Shown here in pieces: positions 42,548-53,753 of a stretch of 64,000 nt of DNA. The translations under genes and the position numbers were made by a program. The DNA lies in the NCBI GenBank assembly GCA_003707065.3, contig PPXM03000010.1, positions 434,001 to 498,000 of the forward strand, given 5' to 3'. Below the pieces are notes generated by a model. It was given only the letters and a program-made list of their open reading frames with translations, made no database searches and was not told the DNA's origin. The stretch comes from Trigonopsis variabilis (Eukaryota > Ascomycota > Trigonopsidomycetes > Trigonopsidales > Trigonopsidaceae). The first letter of the stretch is position 1. Each line of letters begins with the position of its first letter.

Positions 42548-42947
42548 GTGGCGGTCTATCAATCGGTCTATCGTTGATGTTGAGTCGTTGCTATTCAGAG
42601 ACTAACTGCAACGAAGCCGGTATTAGGGGCTTAGATGATGTGTTAGCGCGATTAGCAATCCTTACTGAGAAGGGCAGGAAAAAGACACTCTTTGGGTTCA
42701 AAGCACAAGGTACCGAATATGCGGGCAGAGAAGGCGGTGGAGATATTGGAATGGGAGTCCGTAGTGCGTAAAATCATAGAGAGTGTTATGGGATTGAGAA
42801 TGTTGTATCAGCTGAATCTTGAAACTGTACAGTTGGAATCGATAAATATACGTTTATATCCACTCGCTATGCCAATGAAGAGGTTTTTGTAATCAGTGCG
42901 GGCTGTTGCATCTCTACTCCCAAGTGGCTCTATTCTCCTATGAATGA
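42548..42947. other. Divergent gap between the RRM and SNF2 genes
   Basis: 400 bp. Two overlapping open frames exist (one from 42577 reading MLSRCYSETNC..., another from 42692 reading ...NMRAEKAVEILEWESVVRK), neither with homology I recognise nor a clean splice between them. They could be leader sequence of the SNF2 gene. Confidence 0.3.
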
Positions 42948-45900
42948 ATGGGCGGGACATCATTGAGTCGGCTACAGCTGATCGCTCAGATCACTAATGA
43001 TCTTGACAATCTTATTCGGCTTGGAAGTATTCATATACCATGCTCAATTAAAATATCTCCTCGGCCTTGCGAAGCACCCGATGGATGGTACTGGCTGCCA
43101 GAATTATCTAATGATATTGACAAGGCCAACAGTCCGAATGAATTGAAACAGATAGCGGAGGCCTTAAGACTATTATTAGCCAACCAGGAGATCAAGGTGA
43201 CTTTCCGGGCTTTTGAGCATCATTATCTGCTACGAGTGTATATTATCCCGCAAGATATTGAAGGAAGGCGCCATTTATTTCCCAAGTCATCAAAAAATGA
43301 TCTGGTAAAGTACTGGGGCATTTTAATCGACGCTTTGGATGCTTCTTTGGAAGCATGGGATGGGCTTGAGAATCCGTCGAGTCCTCTTCGCTTATCAGAA
43401 GTGATCAAATCAAAACATTATCCCTCCAGCTTGTTTAATATCTACAATTCACTGCCTTCCCCAAGTCTCAATTTACTAACTATCAGACAACCTCTATTGT
43501 ACGATCTACTGCACTCTACTCTGAATGACGAAGTCCTGGGTTTAAAGTCAGAGTTATATAATTATCAACGCGAAGCGGTTGCGTCAATGTTATATAGAGA
43601 GTTAGTACCTCGATATTATCCTCTGCCTACTGTACGAACTGTCATTACTCCTCTTGAGTCCAAAGGGTATTATCTAGACCATGGATCACCTTTAAGTAAC
43701 CAAAATTGGACATTTCACCGGTATCCAGAAACATACCGTTCTCCAAAAGGCGGTGTTCTTGCAGAGAATATGGGTGTGGGTAAGACATTGATCTGTTTAG
43801 CTTTAATATGCCTGTCGCGAGATCAACTGAGCATCGCACCCCAATTATATCAACTAGTTGATAAATCTAAGCAATCGTTCCCTTCTCTCATGTGCCTTTG
43901 TGCCAAGTCTATCCAGGCCAATGGCGTCACCTGGCGAGACTACGAGAGTGAACTATCTTCTCAATGTATTGCTAGTATCCAGAATGCGAAAGGGTTCTAT
44001 TATCTACCACCTCCTTTTTCTAAATCCAAGAGACATAGAATTAATATCCAAGGTGAAACTAAAAAAATATTCCTCAGTACAGGAACGCTAGTCATTTGCC
44101 CGGATACTTTATTAGACCAGTGGCGCAATGAGATTCTAAAACATGTCAAGTCAGACTACTTATCAATTATTTACCTTTCTCAAAAGGATCCAATACCGAG
44201 TCCCCAAGAACTGGCCGACTATGACTTGATCCTCATCACGCTGAGTAGATTCAGTAAAGAAGCTGATTCCAATAGCGTTGGATGGTTTGAAGCAAATTGC
44301 AAGTGTACCTATAAAGGCTCCAGTCGTCATATTGTGCACACATGTCAGCATCCCCCGAAACGGCCATCGCCATTAAGTGAGGTTCACTGGAAACGTCTCA
44401 TTGTGGATGAAGGACATAGTATGAGCTCGCCTTCTACCCGTGCTATCTCTTTAGCTTCTAAACTGCTGGTCGATCGTCGTTGGGCAGTCACAGGGACTCC
44501 CACAAAAGGACTAGTCAATGTGGATGGCGGTGCTCCATTCGGAAGATCTAATGAATCGCTTGATCTACGAAAGTTGAAGGTGATTGTAACAGAATTCCTT
44601 CAGATGGAACCCTGGTGGAGTAGTGAAAAGGGTCAACTAGGTGGGCTGAAATCTCGCCATCTCTGGAATAAGCTTGTCGAGCGACCCTTTTTCCAAGGTT
44701 TGACGAGCCCAATAGAGCATATTCTAGAAGGAATAATTATACGTCATCAATATGATGACATAAAACGAGAAATTGAGCTTCCTTCTTTGTATTCGACAGT
44801 GGTTCTGTTAGATCAGAGTCGGCATAATCGCCTTATCATGAATCTTTTTACTGCCATGATTGTTACAAATGCTGTCACTAGCGAGCGAAAAGATCAAGAC
44901 TATCTTTTTCATCCAGTGAATAGAAGTCATCTTCGTCGCCTGATAGCGAACTTGGAGAATGCTACCTTCTACTGGTCTGGATTCTCGGTCAAAGATATTG
45001 AAGGAATGGTAGAAATTTGTCAACGCAACATTATGGAACGAAAAGCTCGGTATAGCAGTGAGGATATTTATCTGCTGAAACAGGCTATCAGATATGGAAG
45101 CGAAGCGCTGCAAGATTCAGTGTGGAGAGCGACAACCGAGAGTCACGAAATGGGTAGGTTTCTTCTTTCATGACTTCAATTTACATTAATTAGGTTATTT
45201 TATTACAAATGTTCCTTTAACTCTTCAGCGTCATGCCTTGGTGCCTTGTGTCGACCGACGTTTTTATTCCGAAGGGACTTTGCTCAGCGGTCCTCAGATA
45301 TTGTATATTCAAGATTATACAGCTAAAAATTGCTATAAGAATGATGATAATCTGATTGCTGGGCTGGATGGCGATCTTGAGAACCAACAAACTGCTTTCC
45401 TTCCCAGGGAGGAGAAATCCAGCCATGGAAGGAACATAGTAGATATAAGCACTATGGCAAGCCCCAAGAAATCTCGAGTGGATAGGAGCTCAAAAACTAG
45501 CTCCAAAAAGCTCCGAATGCTAGACTTAGATACCGAGGCTCATCGAGCTACTATTGAAAGCACCCTGGACCCTAATTCGAAGCTTAACCTTCTTAAGGTT
45601 AAGACTACCAATTCGACAAAACTGACATACCTGGTAGCGAAGTTGAAAAATATTTCCGAAAAGAGTGATGAGAAAGCAATCGTATTTTATGAGCATGGTG
45701 ACAGCGCCTATTACTTGGCCGAAGCACTGGAGATTGTTGGCATCAAACATCTTATTTATGCGACAAATCTCTCCCCAGCAAGACGGTCTCAATATGTTGT
45801 CACATTTAATACGAGCGACCGGTTTCGGGTTCTGATAATGGATATCAGACTTGCTGCTCACGGACTTAACTTGTCTACAGCAAGTCGGATATTCATCATT

Positions 45901-46275
45901 ACTTTTATCTGGAATCCTTCCGTTGAGGCTCAAGCGATGAAGAGAGCCCATAGAATCGGCCAGACCAGACCGGTATATGTCGAGACGTTAGTATTAAAAG
46001 ATACAATAGAAGAATCATTATACCAGCGGCGAATGGCACTGTCTGATGAAGAATTACAGCGTCATGAAACTGCTACTGATGACTTTGGGACCAGGGATAT
46101 AATTGAACATATGCGGTTCCACGACTCTTTTGACGGACATAATACTATCGATCGTGGCTGGCCTGTCCTTGCTTCTTTACCGTTGGAACGATATGCTGAA
46201 TCCGATTTGGTTGATTCAGCTTTTTTAGAGCGTCCATTACCAAAAAAAAAAAAAAGGAAAATTCTCTTCAAGTGA
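42948..46275 (+). CDS. SNF2-family helicase/ATPase (Rad5/Rad16-like subgroup, no RING seen)
   Basis: Two exons (42948-45153, 45194-46275) joined by a 40-nt intron give 1095 residues. The ATPase motifs are: LKSELYNYQREAVASML (Q-like), VLAENMGVGKTLICLALI (motif I, with MGVGKT in place of the usual MGLGKT), TLVICPDTLLDQWRNEI (Ia), RLIVDEGHSMSS (DEGH in motif II) and RRWAVTGTPTKG (III). Motifs V and VI are in the second exon (IRLAAHGLNLSTASRIFIIT, WNPSVEAQAMKRAHRIGQTR). A Cys/His-containing insert precedes DEGH (CKCTYKGSSRHIVHTCQHPP). I see no RING or HIRAN domain. The C-terminus has a nuclear-localisation-like KKKKRK encoded by a long A run near 46241. Probably a nuclear DNA translocase; specific orthology is not resolved. 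Confidence 0.85.
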
Positions 46276-47513
46276 TCATTTGATTCTTATGATAGTGATT
46301 AAAATGATGAATTGGTCCGTGGATGTCCACCTTCTTTTATGATTATCGTGCACAATAAAACAAGGTGATTAGTTGTAGAAGTGTTTACTCGAGTAATAGT
46401 TAGCTTGTGAAGCTTGTGCTGGCAGATATGACGGAGAGTTCTCGTCAACAGTGCTCTCATTCTTGAATTTCTACTTTCAATATCTCAAAATTCATCTATC
46501 TTTGACCTTAAGCACTCTACGATTAGTATTGGGCACTACCGAAGGGAAGAATACTGAAATCTCTTCTATGTTTGGAGTGATCATTTCACAGGCAATGAAC
46601 TTATTCTATTTAATTCTAGCTAAAGTGTTCCAACTCAAGTTATTAGTGAAAAAGATTATATTAGCGAAAAAATGCTCCAAAAGACAGAAGACAGTAACCT
46701 GTTTGTCTAACGACTTCATAAGAAGCCGGTCGAAGATAGGTTGGAGAGGCTGTCCCATCAGGCGACTAGAGGTTAGACTTTTGTTTTCCTTTTATATTCT
46801 TTTCATATCGGTCTTTATTTTATTTTATTTTTATTTTCTCTCTATTTAGTGACACATACATCAGTAGTCTTCTCCAAGGGAAATAAATGGTCGCAAAGCC
46901 GCAAATTTTTTTGGTATTAGTCCCTATTTAATGTACACTAACTAGCGTTTTCCAAAGGATATGATCGTAAAGCCAGCGAAAAATCTTGAGAGTTACATTA
47001 TTTTACCATATGTATAAAAGAAACTGCGTCAAGGGCTACTCCGCTAAGTAGCGGGGCGCTCTCCTCTAGACCTCCCCCAGTATATCTTTTTCTACGCTTC
47101 GCGAAGCATCACTCAGGCAGAACGGTTGATGTTTCGTTCGGGATGATAGCGTGATTGACTTTCCAAATGCCGCCTGATGCTGAGCATGCGACCATGTTCT
47201 GAGCCAACCGGGTCCAACGATCCACTCGTCAGGAGTTAGATGAGTTGCACTGGAGCTGCTTCACGAGTCGGCACCCAACCCGCAGATGGTCTTTAGAGTC
47301 GGCCGCCTCGTTACACAGCTGGTAGTTGAGCTGGTGTGCTAAGGCCTGCCTGGAAGACTCGAAAATCGCCCATTCAGGGTTAAAGCGGTCCACTGTCTTC
47401 AGTTTGTCTAGCGTACTGAGGTGCACAATCTCCCCAGTTACTACATACGAGTTATACCAAAATTAAGGATAATGGAACCCCTTCATAGTTGCAAAATAAG
47501 CTGTTTTGATAAA
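46276..47513. other. Gap upstream of tRNA-Asp with a GC-richer patch
   Basis: 1.2 kb. 46276-47040 is AT-rich, with a 132-codon open frame at 46451 that looks like chance. 47040-47440 is more GC-rich, with an open frame on the minus strand (47229-47426); it may be foreign or relic sequence. A 12-bp palindrome (GCTTCGCGAAGC) lies at 47095-47106. Confidence 0.35.
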
Positions 47514-47603
47514 TCGGTCATAGTTTAGTGGCTAGAATTTCCGCCTGTCAGACACGTGATAGTCAGAGCGCGGGAGACCCGGGTTCAATTCCCGGTGACC
47601 GAG
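47514..47603 (+). tRNA. tRNA-Asp (GTC) with an 18-nt intron
   Basis: The acceptor stem TCGGTCA (47514-47520) pairs with TGACCGA (47596-47602). The D arm is TAGTTTAGTGGCTAGAAT, the T arm CCGGG-TTCAATT-CCCGG, and the discriminator is G. The anticodon loop is CTGTCA followed by C, with GTC at positions 34-36. An 18-nt intron (47541-47558) sits one base 3' of the anticodon, the canonical position, and contains GAC-bearing sequence able to pair with the anticodon. The arms match eukaryotic tRNA-Asp closely. CCA is not encoded, as expected. Confidence 0.95.
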
Positions 47604-48850
47604 ATACTTTTTTATTCTTCAACATTTCTTTCTGCATATTATCTGTATTTAAGGGAATAATATGAGCATTCTTCTAAGTGTCTTTTTTTTTAGTGCAGTC
47701 TCTTGGAACGTAGCTCATGGGAATACGGTTGTGCTTCTCCCTTACCGCTGATGATTAATTTTTCAGAAGAGGCAACCTTTCCTATGAAAACATTGACATT
47801 TATTGTTCCCTCCTCATTTTTAATTAACAGCGATCACTGAGAATAACCGATTTGGTTCATACACGGGGCTGTTATGTATATCACTTGTTTGGTTTTTGTT
47901 TTCATAGTCATTCCTACTTTCCTTATACTAATGGAATGTTTCTGTCAAGTACAATACAGGGACGGGGGGTCACACAAGATTTCAAGGTGCGGCAAGTGAA
48001 ATGAGATATGGTTGGGTGTTTCCAGATTAGTGTCCACTTCGCAGAATAGAGACTTATTTGATCACGATGGCACCACTGAAAAATTCTCAGCTGCACGCAA
48101 TCCAGAAGTCAGGTTCTACTTTTCTTTTTCGATAAATTTTATCCATAGACTTAGCCATGGTACCTTCACTTATTTTGTATCTGCATTACGTAGATGGACC
48201 GTATAGGTAACGGTTGAGATTGTGGAGCAAAGGCGGATCGGTCATGTATCTGCGCAAACAATGTAGACACTAGACTGTGACGACTGGCCCATTGCTGATG
48301 ACGGCCATAACAGAAAGGCCAAAAGGCAAAACGACGAATATAAGAGTACAAATCCAGACTAAACGATAACGATTGAAACATATCTAGGCAGTGCAAACGA
48401 GAAAGAACCAAACATGAAGGACGTAATTGGGTCTCTTTGCTAGCGAGAAAGATTGCCCATGGATTTCATATGGAGCCGCACAAGCAAGGAAGGACAAAAG
48501 AAAAAGTACAAAACGGTAGTGATCCAAGCAGACGGATGAGACTAGGAAGAAGGAGGGGCGGGTGATTAAAGGGATAGATAAATGATAAAACAAAAGACAA
48601 AGAACGTATATATGATAGCCAGATAAAACAATTAAGGATGGAGTAATTAAAGCTACACAAAGTTGAGAAAATGGACGAAGGGGAGCAAAGAGCTCGAAAA
48701 GAGAAGATGGAGTAAGCGAAAGGAGAAATAAAGATGATGAATTGACTAATTAGAAAGATGCAGACACTACTAAATAGTATATAAAGGGAGAATTTTCTTG
48801 ACAAACGATCCATCCTACTTTTACTTCGTTCTACAGCCCTCAGCTTTCCA
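47604..48850. other. Gap between tRNA-Asp and the P450 gene; purine-rich leader side
   Basis: 1.25 kb. After the tRNA comes a T run (terminator-like, next entry). From about 48400 to 48740 the plus strand is strongly purine-rich, which creates false open frames on the minus strand. A TATA-like TATATAAAG is at about 48779, about 70 bp before the P450 ATG. Confidence 0.45.
47608..47614 (+). terminator. Pol III T-run terminator after tRNA-Asp
   Basis: A run of seven T residues begins five bases after the tRNA 3' end, the normal Pol III stop signal. Confidence 0.75.
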
Positions 48851-50730
48851 ATGTTTGTCGTCTACGGAGCTATTATCTTGACCATCATGAGCCTGATAGG
48901 CCATCATATATATCTAAGTCTAAATAAAAGACCAAATGAACCGTTACTTTTAACGGGAAGGATTCCAATTCTTGGACATGCATTATCATTGGCGACAAAT
49001 CCACTCGGATTTTTATCAGAAATGCGTGAAAAGTATGGGAAAGTTTTTGGAGTGCTTGTTGCTGGACAGAGATTTATCATTATTTCGGATCCTATCAGCG
49101 GTAAGTTTACTTTAAATCCCGCTCAATGCGGCATTCAAATAGACAAAATGGTTGTGGGCTAATTTAAAATAGGTATCTCAGATGTCTGGAAGTCTTCAAA
49201 GGCTTGCTCGTTTCGGGACATTACCAAATTCGTGGATCTACAAGTATTTGGGTGGTCTCCTAAAATGACCAATGATGAGCAGTTATACCATGATACGACT
49301 ATCAGCACAGGTAAGTTACAACCATATTTTCATGGATGTCCTTTGTATCGAGGGGGGTGTCTAGCCTAGATCAAAAGGGATGCACGTATTTGTATGCGTT
49401 TTGGCAAAGTCTTCCTAATCGAGAACAGGTTGTGCTCAAGTCCCAACGTGTTGGATCTTTGCGAAAGTCTCTCTCTCTCGATCGTTTTGCATATGAAATA
49501 ATTAAAGAAGACGAACATAATCTAATGTTTAGTTAAATTGATGAAAGACAAGCGACAAATATATGGATTGACTACTCATTACATCAACAATCTCATGATC
49601 CCCTTCAGGAAGTTCTGTGTTGAGGCAGATAATGGACATCTACAAGTCGATCTTTACCATCAAACTCATCAAATGGTCATTTACGCGATCTTGAAATCAT
49701 TTTTTGGTCCATCCTTTCCCGCAGAGAAAGCGGCCGAATTGTTCATGGCGTGGGAGCAAGGCGTTCCGCGGCTCATGCGCTACTTCCCAAAATTCCTAAT
49801 ACCAAAAGTTTATTCCTCAAGGGATGACTTACAACAGTTGATCTGTGATTATCTCGAATCCGATCCCAATATCATGGAATCTGCTAGTAGCATCATGAGA
49901 GAGCGAGATGACATCATGAAATCAATGGACTATTCTCCGATGGATCGAGCCAAGAACTCACTAGGAATGGTTTTCGCCTCATTGGTAAGCATTTTTTATC
50001 TTGTAGGTTTTGCTAACATCTCCAGGCTAATGCTGTCCCGGCTGCATTTTGGCTCTTGACCGAGATGGCTAATGATTCGACAGGAGAGTCTATTTCATAT
50101 GTTCGAGACTTAGTGAGAAAGAATTATGTTTCAAAAGCCGACTGGTTTGACTGGGATAAGATTTTCGCAGACGAGAAGTTCCAATCTATGTGCGAGGAGA
50201 CTGTCCGCATCCATGGAGATATTGTGTCATCTCGGCAAGCTCACAAAGACTTTGTGATCAGATCTGAGAACATGACTCCTTATTTGATTAAGAAAGGCGA
50301 CACTATTCTAATTCCTTCTCAATTGGTTCACATGGATCCTTCCATATACCCTGAGCCCAAGAAGTGGATTGCTGACCGATTCACTCAAGCCCAAAAGGGC
50401 AAGGCTCGAATGGGTGAAGATAGCTGGAAAACCTACCTTAACTGGGGGGGTGGAACCTCGAAATGTGTCGGACAAGTTCTTGCTCGACAAGAAATGATGA
50501 CCTTCGTTTCATTAATGTTTTGGAACTTCGACATAAAGCTACTAGAGCAACCTCGAAAAGTTGATTCGGAATCGAGGTTTGGACTAGGAATTTGTCATAG
50601 CGCCAGCACGCAAGCCATACTGACCAAGCGTGAAACTGAGTGTGCTTATTATTACTCACCGCCGTTGTTCGAGGTGCCAGCAACTACTGTCCAGGACATC
50701 AATGCGTCTGTCTTGGCTCCTGCTGCTTAG
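48851..50730 (+). CDS. Cytochrome P450, CYP7/CYP8-like
   Basis: Four exons (48851-49100, 49173-49310, 49533-49984, 50026-50730) are phase-consistent and give 514 residues, normal for a microsomal P450. An N-terminal anchor (MFVVYGAIILTIMSLIGHHI) is followed by the proline-rich start GRIPILGHALSL. Conserved features are FASLANAVPAAFWLLTEM (I helix, without the usual acid-Thr pair, as in CYP7/8), CEETVRIHGDIVSSR (ExxR in ETVR) and the heme loop NWGGGTSKCVGQVLARQEM with its Cys ligand. Relatives act on sterols or oxidised lipids, often as monooxygenases or isomerases; the substrate here is unknown. Intron 2 (222 nt) is unusually long for this window. No biosynthetic cluster surrounds it. Confidence 0.87.
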
Positions 50731-52217
50731 AAAATCAGAACGTGCTGTTGGAGTATTTTTCGCGAATCATGTTGCGGTTTGGATGGTGAGAAAGGGTGTT
50801 GGATTGAACGGTTTTCTTGTATTTTTAGGCGTTTTTGTGTTTGATTTGTATGATAGCAAGGGAGATAGAGATAGAAAAGAACTTTTACGGTGAAAAAGCC
50901 CGATTAGGAAGACAAACAGCGGCTTGGGAGTTAGATGATGAGCATGGCGAGAAGTGGACAAAGAACAATAGACAACGTAGAGCCACATCTACCGGAAATA
51001 AAACACAGAATAGCTAATTCCGAGGAGTCTGAGGAGCTTAAGCTCGGATCCAAGACCATGGACAACGATTGGTAGAGATGAAAGACGATGATCAATGTCA
51101 TCGATAAGACGCGAGCCGGTGAAAATGTGGGGTAAACGAGTAGAGGATAAAATGAGTCGCAAATCATAATGAAAGCAAAGAGATCACATATCTATAATCA
51201 CATCGCGATAGCTGAAAAGGAAATTATGTGACTGGGTTATGTTATGTGACTCTGCCTGGACAAGGTTCCTGGACTGGGACATAACATTCAGACAACAACG
51301 CACTTTGATAAGCGCTCGAAGAGCAGGGAAGAACCATGATAACGATAAGGGCTGTCCAGAGGAATTGTGTTGCGTCAAGACAGACATTAGCTCACTTTGT
51401 GTTCGCACTGGGAAGCCATGAAGCGATACGAATAATACGGCAAACGACCTCATGAATTTCAGGCGACCCCGATTAGGAATCTGGGCGAAATCTGAGACAA
51501 ACTTTTCAGGTAGGTCCCAAAAACGCCGCAAGTGGCTTATATAATCCCGCCTCAAGAACATGATAACCAAAAGGTAGTGTTTAATAATGGCATTCAGGTA
51601 ATACTTGCATGACCGGATCAGTCAGACCACGCGTTGCCGGAGAGAACGGAAAAGGGATGTTTATGCATGATTGATCTTGATCATGTGAGGAAGTGACATT
51701 TGCTCTGTTGTCAAAGCTCCCTTGCGGCTTAAGCGGAAGTATTGCGGCACCTAAATGAGGAAATCCTATTTGAGGCGATAGGGCAGATTGACCGGTTATG
51801 AATTTGTCTACATATTTTTAGGAAGATGGAAAGACATAAGTAGAATGCTAACCGAAACTTTATACGGAGGAGATCAAGTGAAAATGATCTTACGCTAAAT
51901 TCAGCCGAGCATAACGATAGATTGAGCAGCGGGGGCAAAAGAAGCGAGGCACGTCGCAGAAGCCGTGTGTTCCTCCCCTTACTCTATGGCAGGCCTTTCA
52001 TAGTAAATCCTGTACTGAAATGTGTAATGTGTATACCGATACTATATAAGTTTGATGCAACGCCACCTTCGATTCTTCTTACTTAGGTGTGTGTATAAGA
52101 CAAGCGGAGGATAGGAACAAAATAAAGGAATAGAGAGTTGTGATTTTGTTTGTGAGCTTTAATATAATTGATTTAGTGATTGAATTCTCATTTACCTCTT
52201 GCCTTTAGCCCATAGCC
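50731..52217. other. Gene-poor 1.5-kb region before MPE1
   Basis: Downstream of P450 and upstream of MPE1. Several short open frames on both strands have no recognisable features. No repeat or RNA gene is seen. Confidence 0.35.
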
Positions 52218-53597
52218 ATGTCGTCAGTTGTTTATTATCGCTTCAAGAGCCAAAAGGAGCCTTCTAGAGCTTTATTCGATGGTACTGGTATCTCTGTTTT
52301 TGAGCTAAAGCGGGAGATAATTAATGCCAACAAGATGGGCGACGGTACAGATTTTGATCTAGCCATATACAATAATGATACCAACGAAGAATATAAAGAT
52401 GACTCCACAGTCTTACCTCGGTCAACGTCTGTTATAGTCCGTCGGCTTCCTCCAATTCGACCTGGCAAAGGATCTGCTGTCCGGTATGTGTCTGGTAAAG
52501 CGCCAATAGCTTTGTCATCAGCCCCATCTTCGAGACAATCTTCCAGATCTATGGGTTCAGTTCCTACCCCCTCTATGCGCTCTATGCCTCAGTCGAATCT
52601 GGCAGAATCATCAAAATCTGAGCAGGATCGAATCGATGAGATGTTTGAGGCCCAAAACGAACAATGGCGACAAACTCAGGAACATATGGCCACAGCGACT
52701 CGTGTCCATCGTCCAAATCAGAAAGTTTTGACCGGACCAGTTCCTGACTACCCTCCCCCTCCCGGTTATGTATGCTATAGATGCGGAGAAAAAGGTCACT
52801 GGATCCAAGCTTGTCCAACGAATGCTGATCCAACTTTTGAAGGTAAGCGACTCAAGAGGACAACGGGAATTCCAAAATCATTTTTGAGAACGGTAAATAA
52901 GCCTACAGATGACGACCCTACGGCTGTTATGATTAATGCCGAGGGCCAGTATGTTGTGGCAAGACCAGACGCTGCTTCTTGGGATGCTTATCAACAGAAA
53001 GCGAAGGCTGCACGGGAATATGAGCAGCGTCCATCGGATCCTGAGTTGGAGGACCCTATCACTCATCGATTACTCGAAAAGCCTGTAATGACTCCTTGCT
53101 GCAAGGTCACTTACTCGGAGGACTCGATACAACAAGCTTTGTTGAATAGTGACTTTCTTTGTCCAAACTGTGGCGAGCCAGACATTCTCTTAGATCGATT
53201 AATAGAAGATGAGGAAATGATAAAGCGAGTAGAAGAGTATAAGAAGGCACATGAAGAGCCCCAGAAGTCCAGAAAAAGAGATCGGTCACCAGAATCAGTT
53301 GGGCGCGATGGTAAACGAGTTGAGACGGAGGCGCGGGCGCCTCCCAGTGTTCCCAAAGGTCCAGCGGCGATGATGTATCAACAGCCGTCACAACCGTTTG
53401 CTTTTAATCCATATATGTATGGATATGGAAATTACAACATGTACGGAAATTGGAATCAGTGGAATTATCCCCAGCAGCTTCAACAACATCAGGGTGATGA
53501 TGATGACGGCGCATATCAAAGGACCGCCTTGAATCCCCAGCGAGCTTACAAGCGAAATGGACGGATGCGGCCTAGTGAAGTACGGCATCTAAATTAA
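52218..53597 (+). CDS. MPE1: Mpe1/RBBP6 mRNA 3'-end processing factor
   Basis: Mpe1 is a subunit of the cleavage and polyadenylation factor and is related to human RBBP6. The single exon encodes 459 residues. The N-terminal DWNN ubiquitin-like domain is clear (VVYYRFKSQKEPSRALFDGT, GTDFDLAIYNNDTNEEYKDD, VIVRRLPPIRPGKG). A CCHC zinc knuckle follows (CYRCGEKGHWIQACP), then a RING/U-box-like module (MTPCCKVTYSEDSIQQAL, FLCPNCGEPDILLDRL). The C-terminus is disordered and rich in Asn, Tyr, Gln and Met (PYMYGYGNYNMYGNWNQWNY). Domain order and length match yeast Mpe1 (441). Confidence 0.94.
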   Translation: MSSVVYYRFKSQKEPSRALFDGTGISVFELKREIINANKMGDGTDFDLAIYNNDTNEEYKDDSTVLPRSTSVIVRRLPPIRPGKGSAVRYVSGKAPIALSSAPSSRQSSRSMGSVPTPSMRSMPQSNLAESSKSEQDRIDEMFEAQNEQWRQTQEHMATATRVHRPNQKVLTGPVPDYPPPPGYVCYRCGEKGHWIQACPTNADPTFEGKRLKRTTGIPKSFLRTVNKPTDDDPTAVMINAEGQYVVARPDAASWDAYQQKAKAAREYEQRPSDPELEDPITHRLLEKPVMTPCCKVTYSEDSIQQALLNSDFLCPNCGEPDILLDRLIEDEEMIKRVEEYKKAHEEPQKSRKRDRSPESVGRDGKRVETEARAPPSVPKGPAAMMYQQPSQPFAFNPYMYGYGNYNMYGNWNQWNYPQQLQQHQGDDDDGAYQRTALNPQRAYKRNGRMRPSEVRHLN

Positions 53598-53753
53598 TGT
53601 ATCATACCTGTCAAGACAAATGCATTTGTGTGTATGAGCAGATCGTAGCCGAAGGCTCTGGCTCAATAGCGAGACCTTTGATAGCAAAGAGAAGCTACGA
53701 GCAAGATTCAAACAACTAAAAAGCTCCAATTTATAATAAGGCTCGAATGTTCC

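Noticed and set aside
46451-46849. 132-codon frame rich in Phe, Leu and Ile
   Set aside because: It arises from AT-rich DNA; no motif or splice context, and the composition is that of noncoding sequence.
48466-48813. Hydrophobic 115-codon frame on the minus strand
   Set aside because: It is the complement of a purine-rich stretch upstream of P450, which produces Phe/Leu/Ser-rich frames without being a gene.
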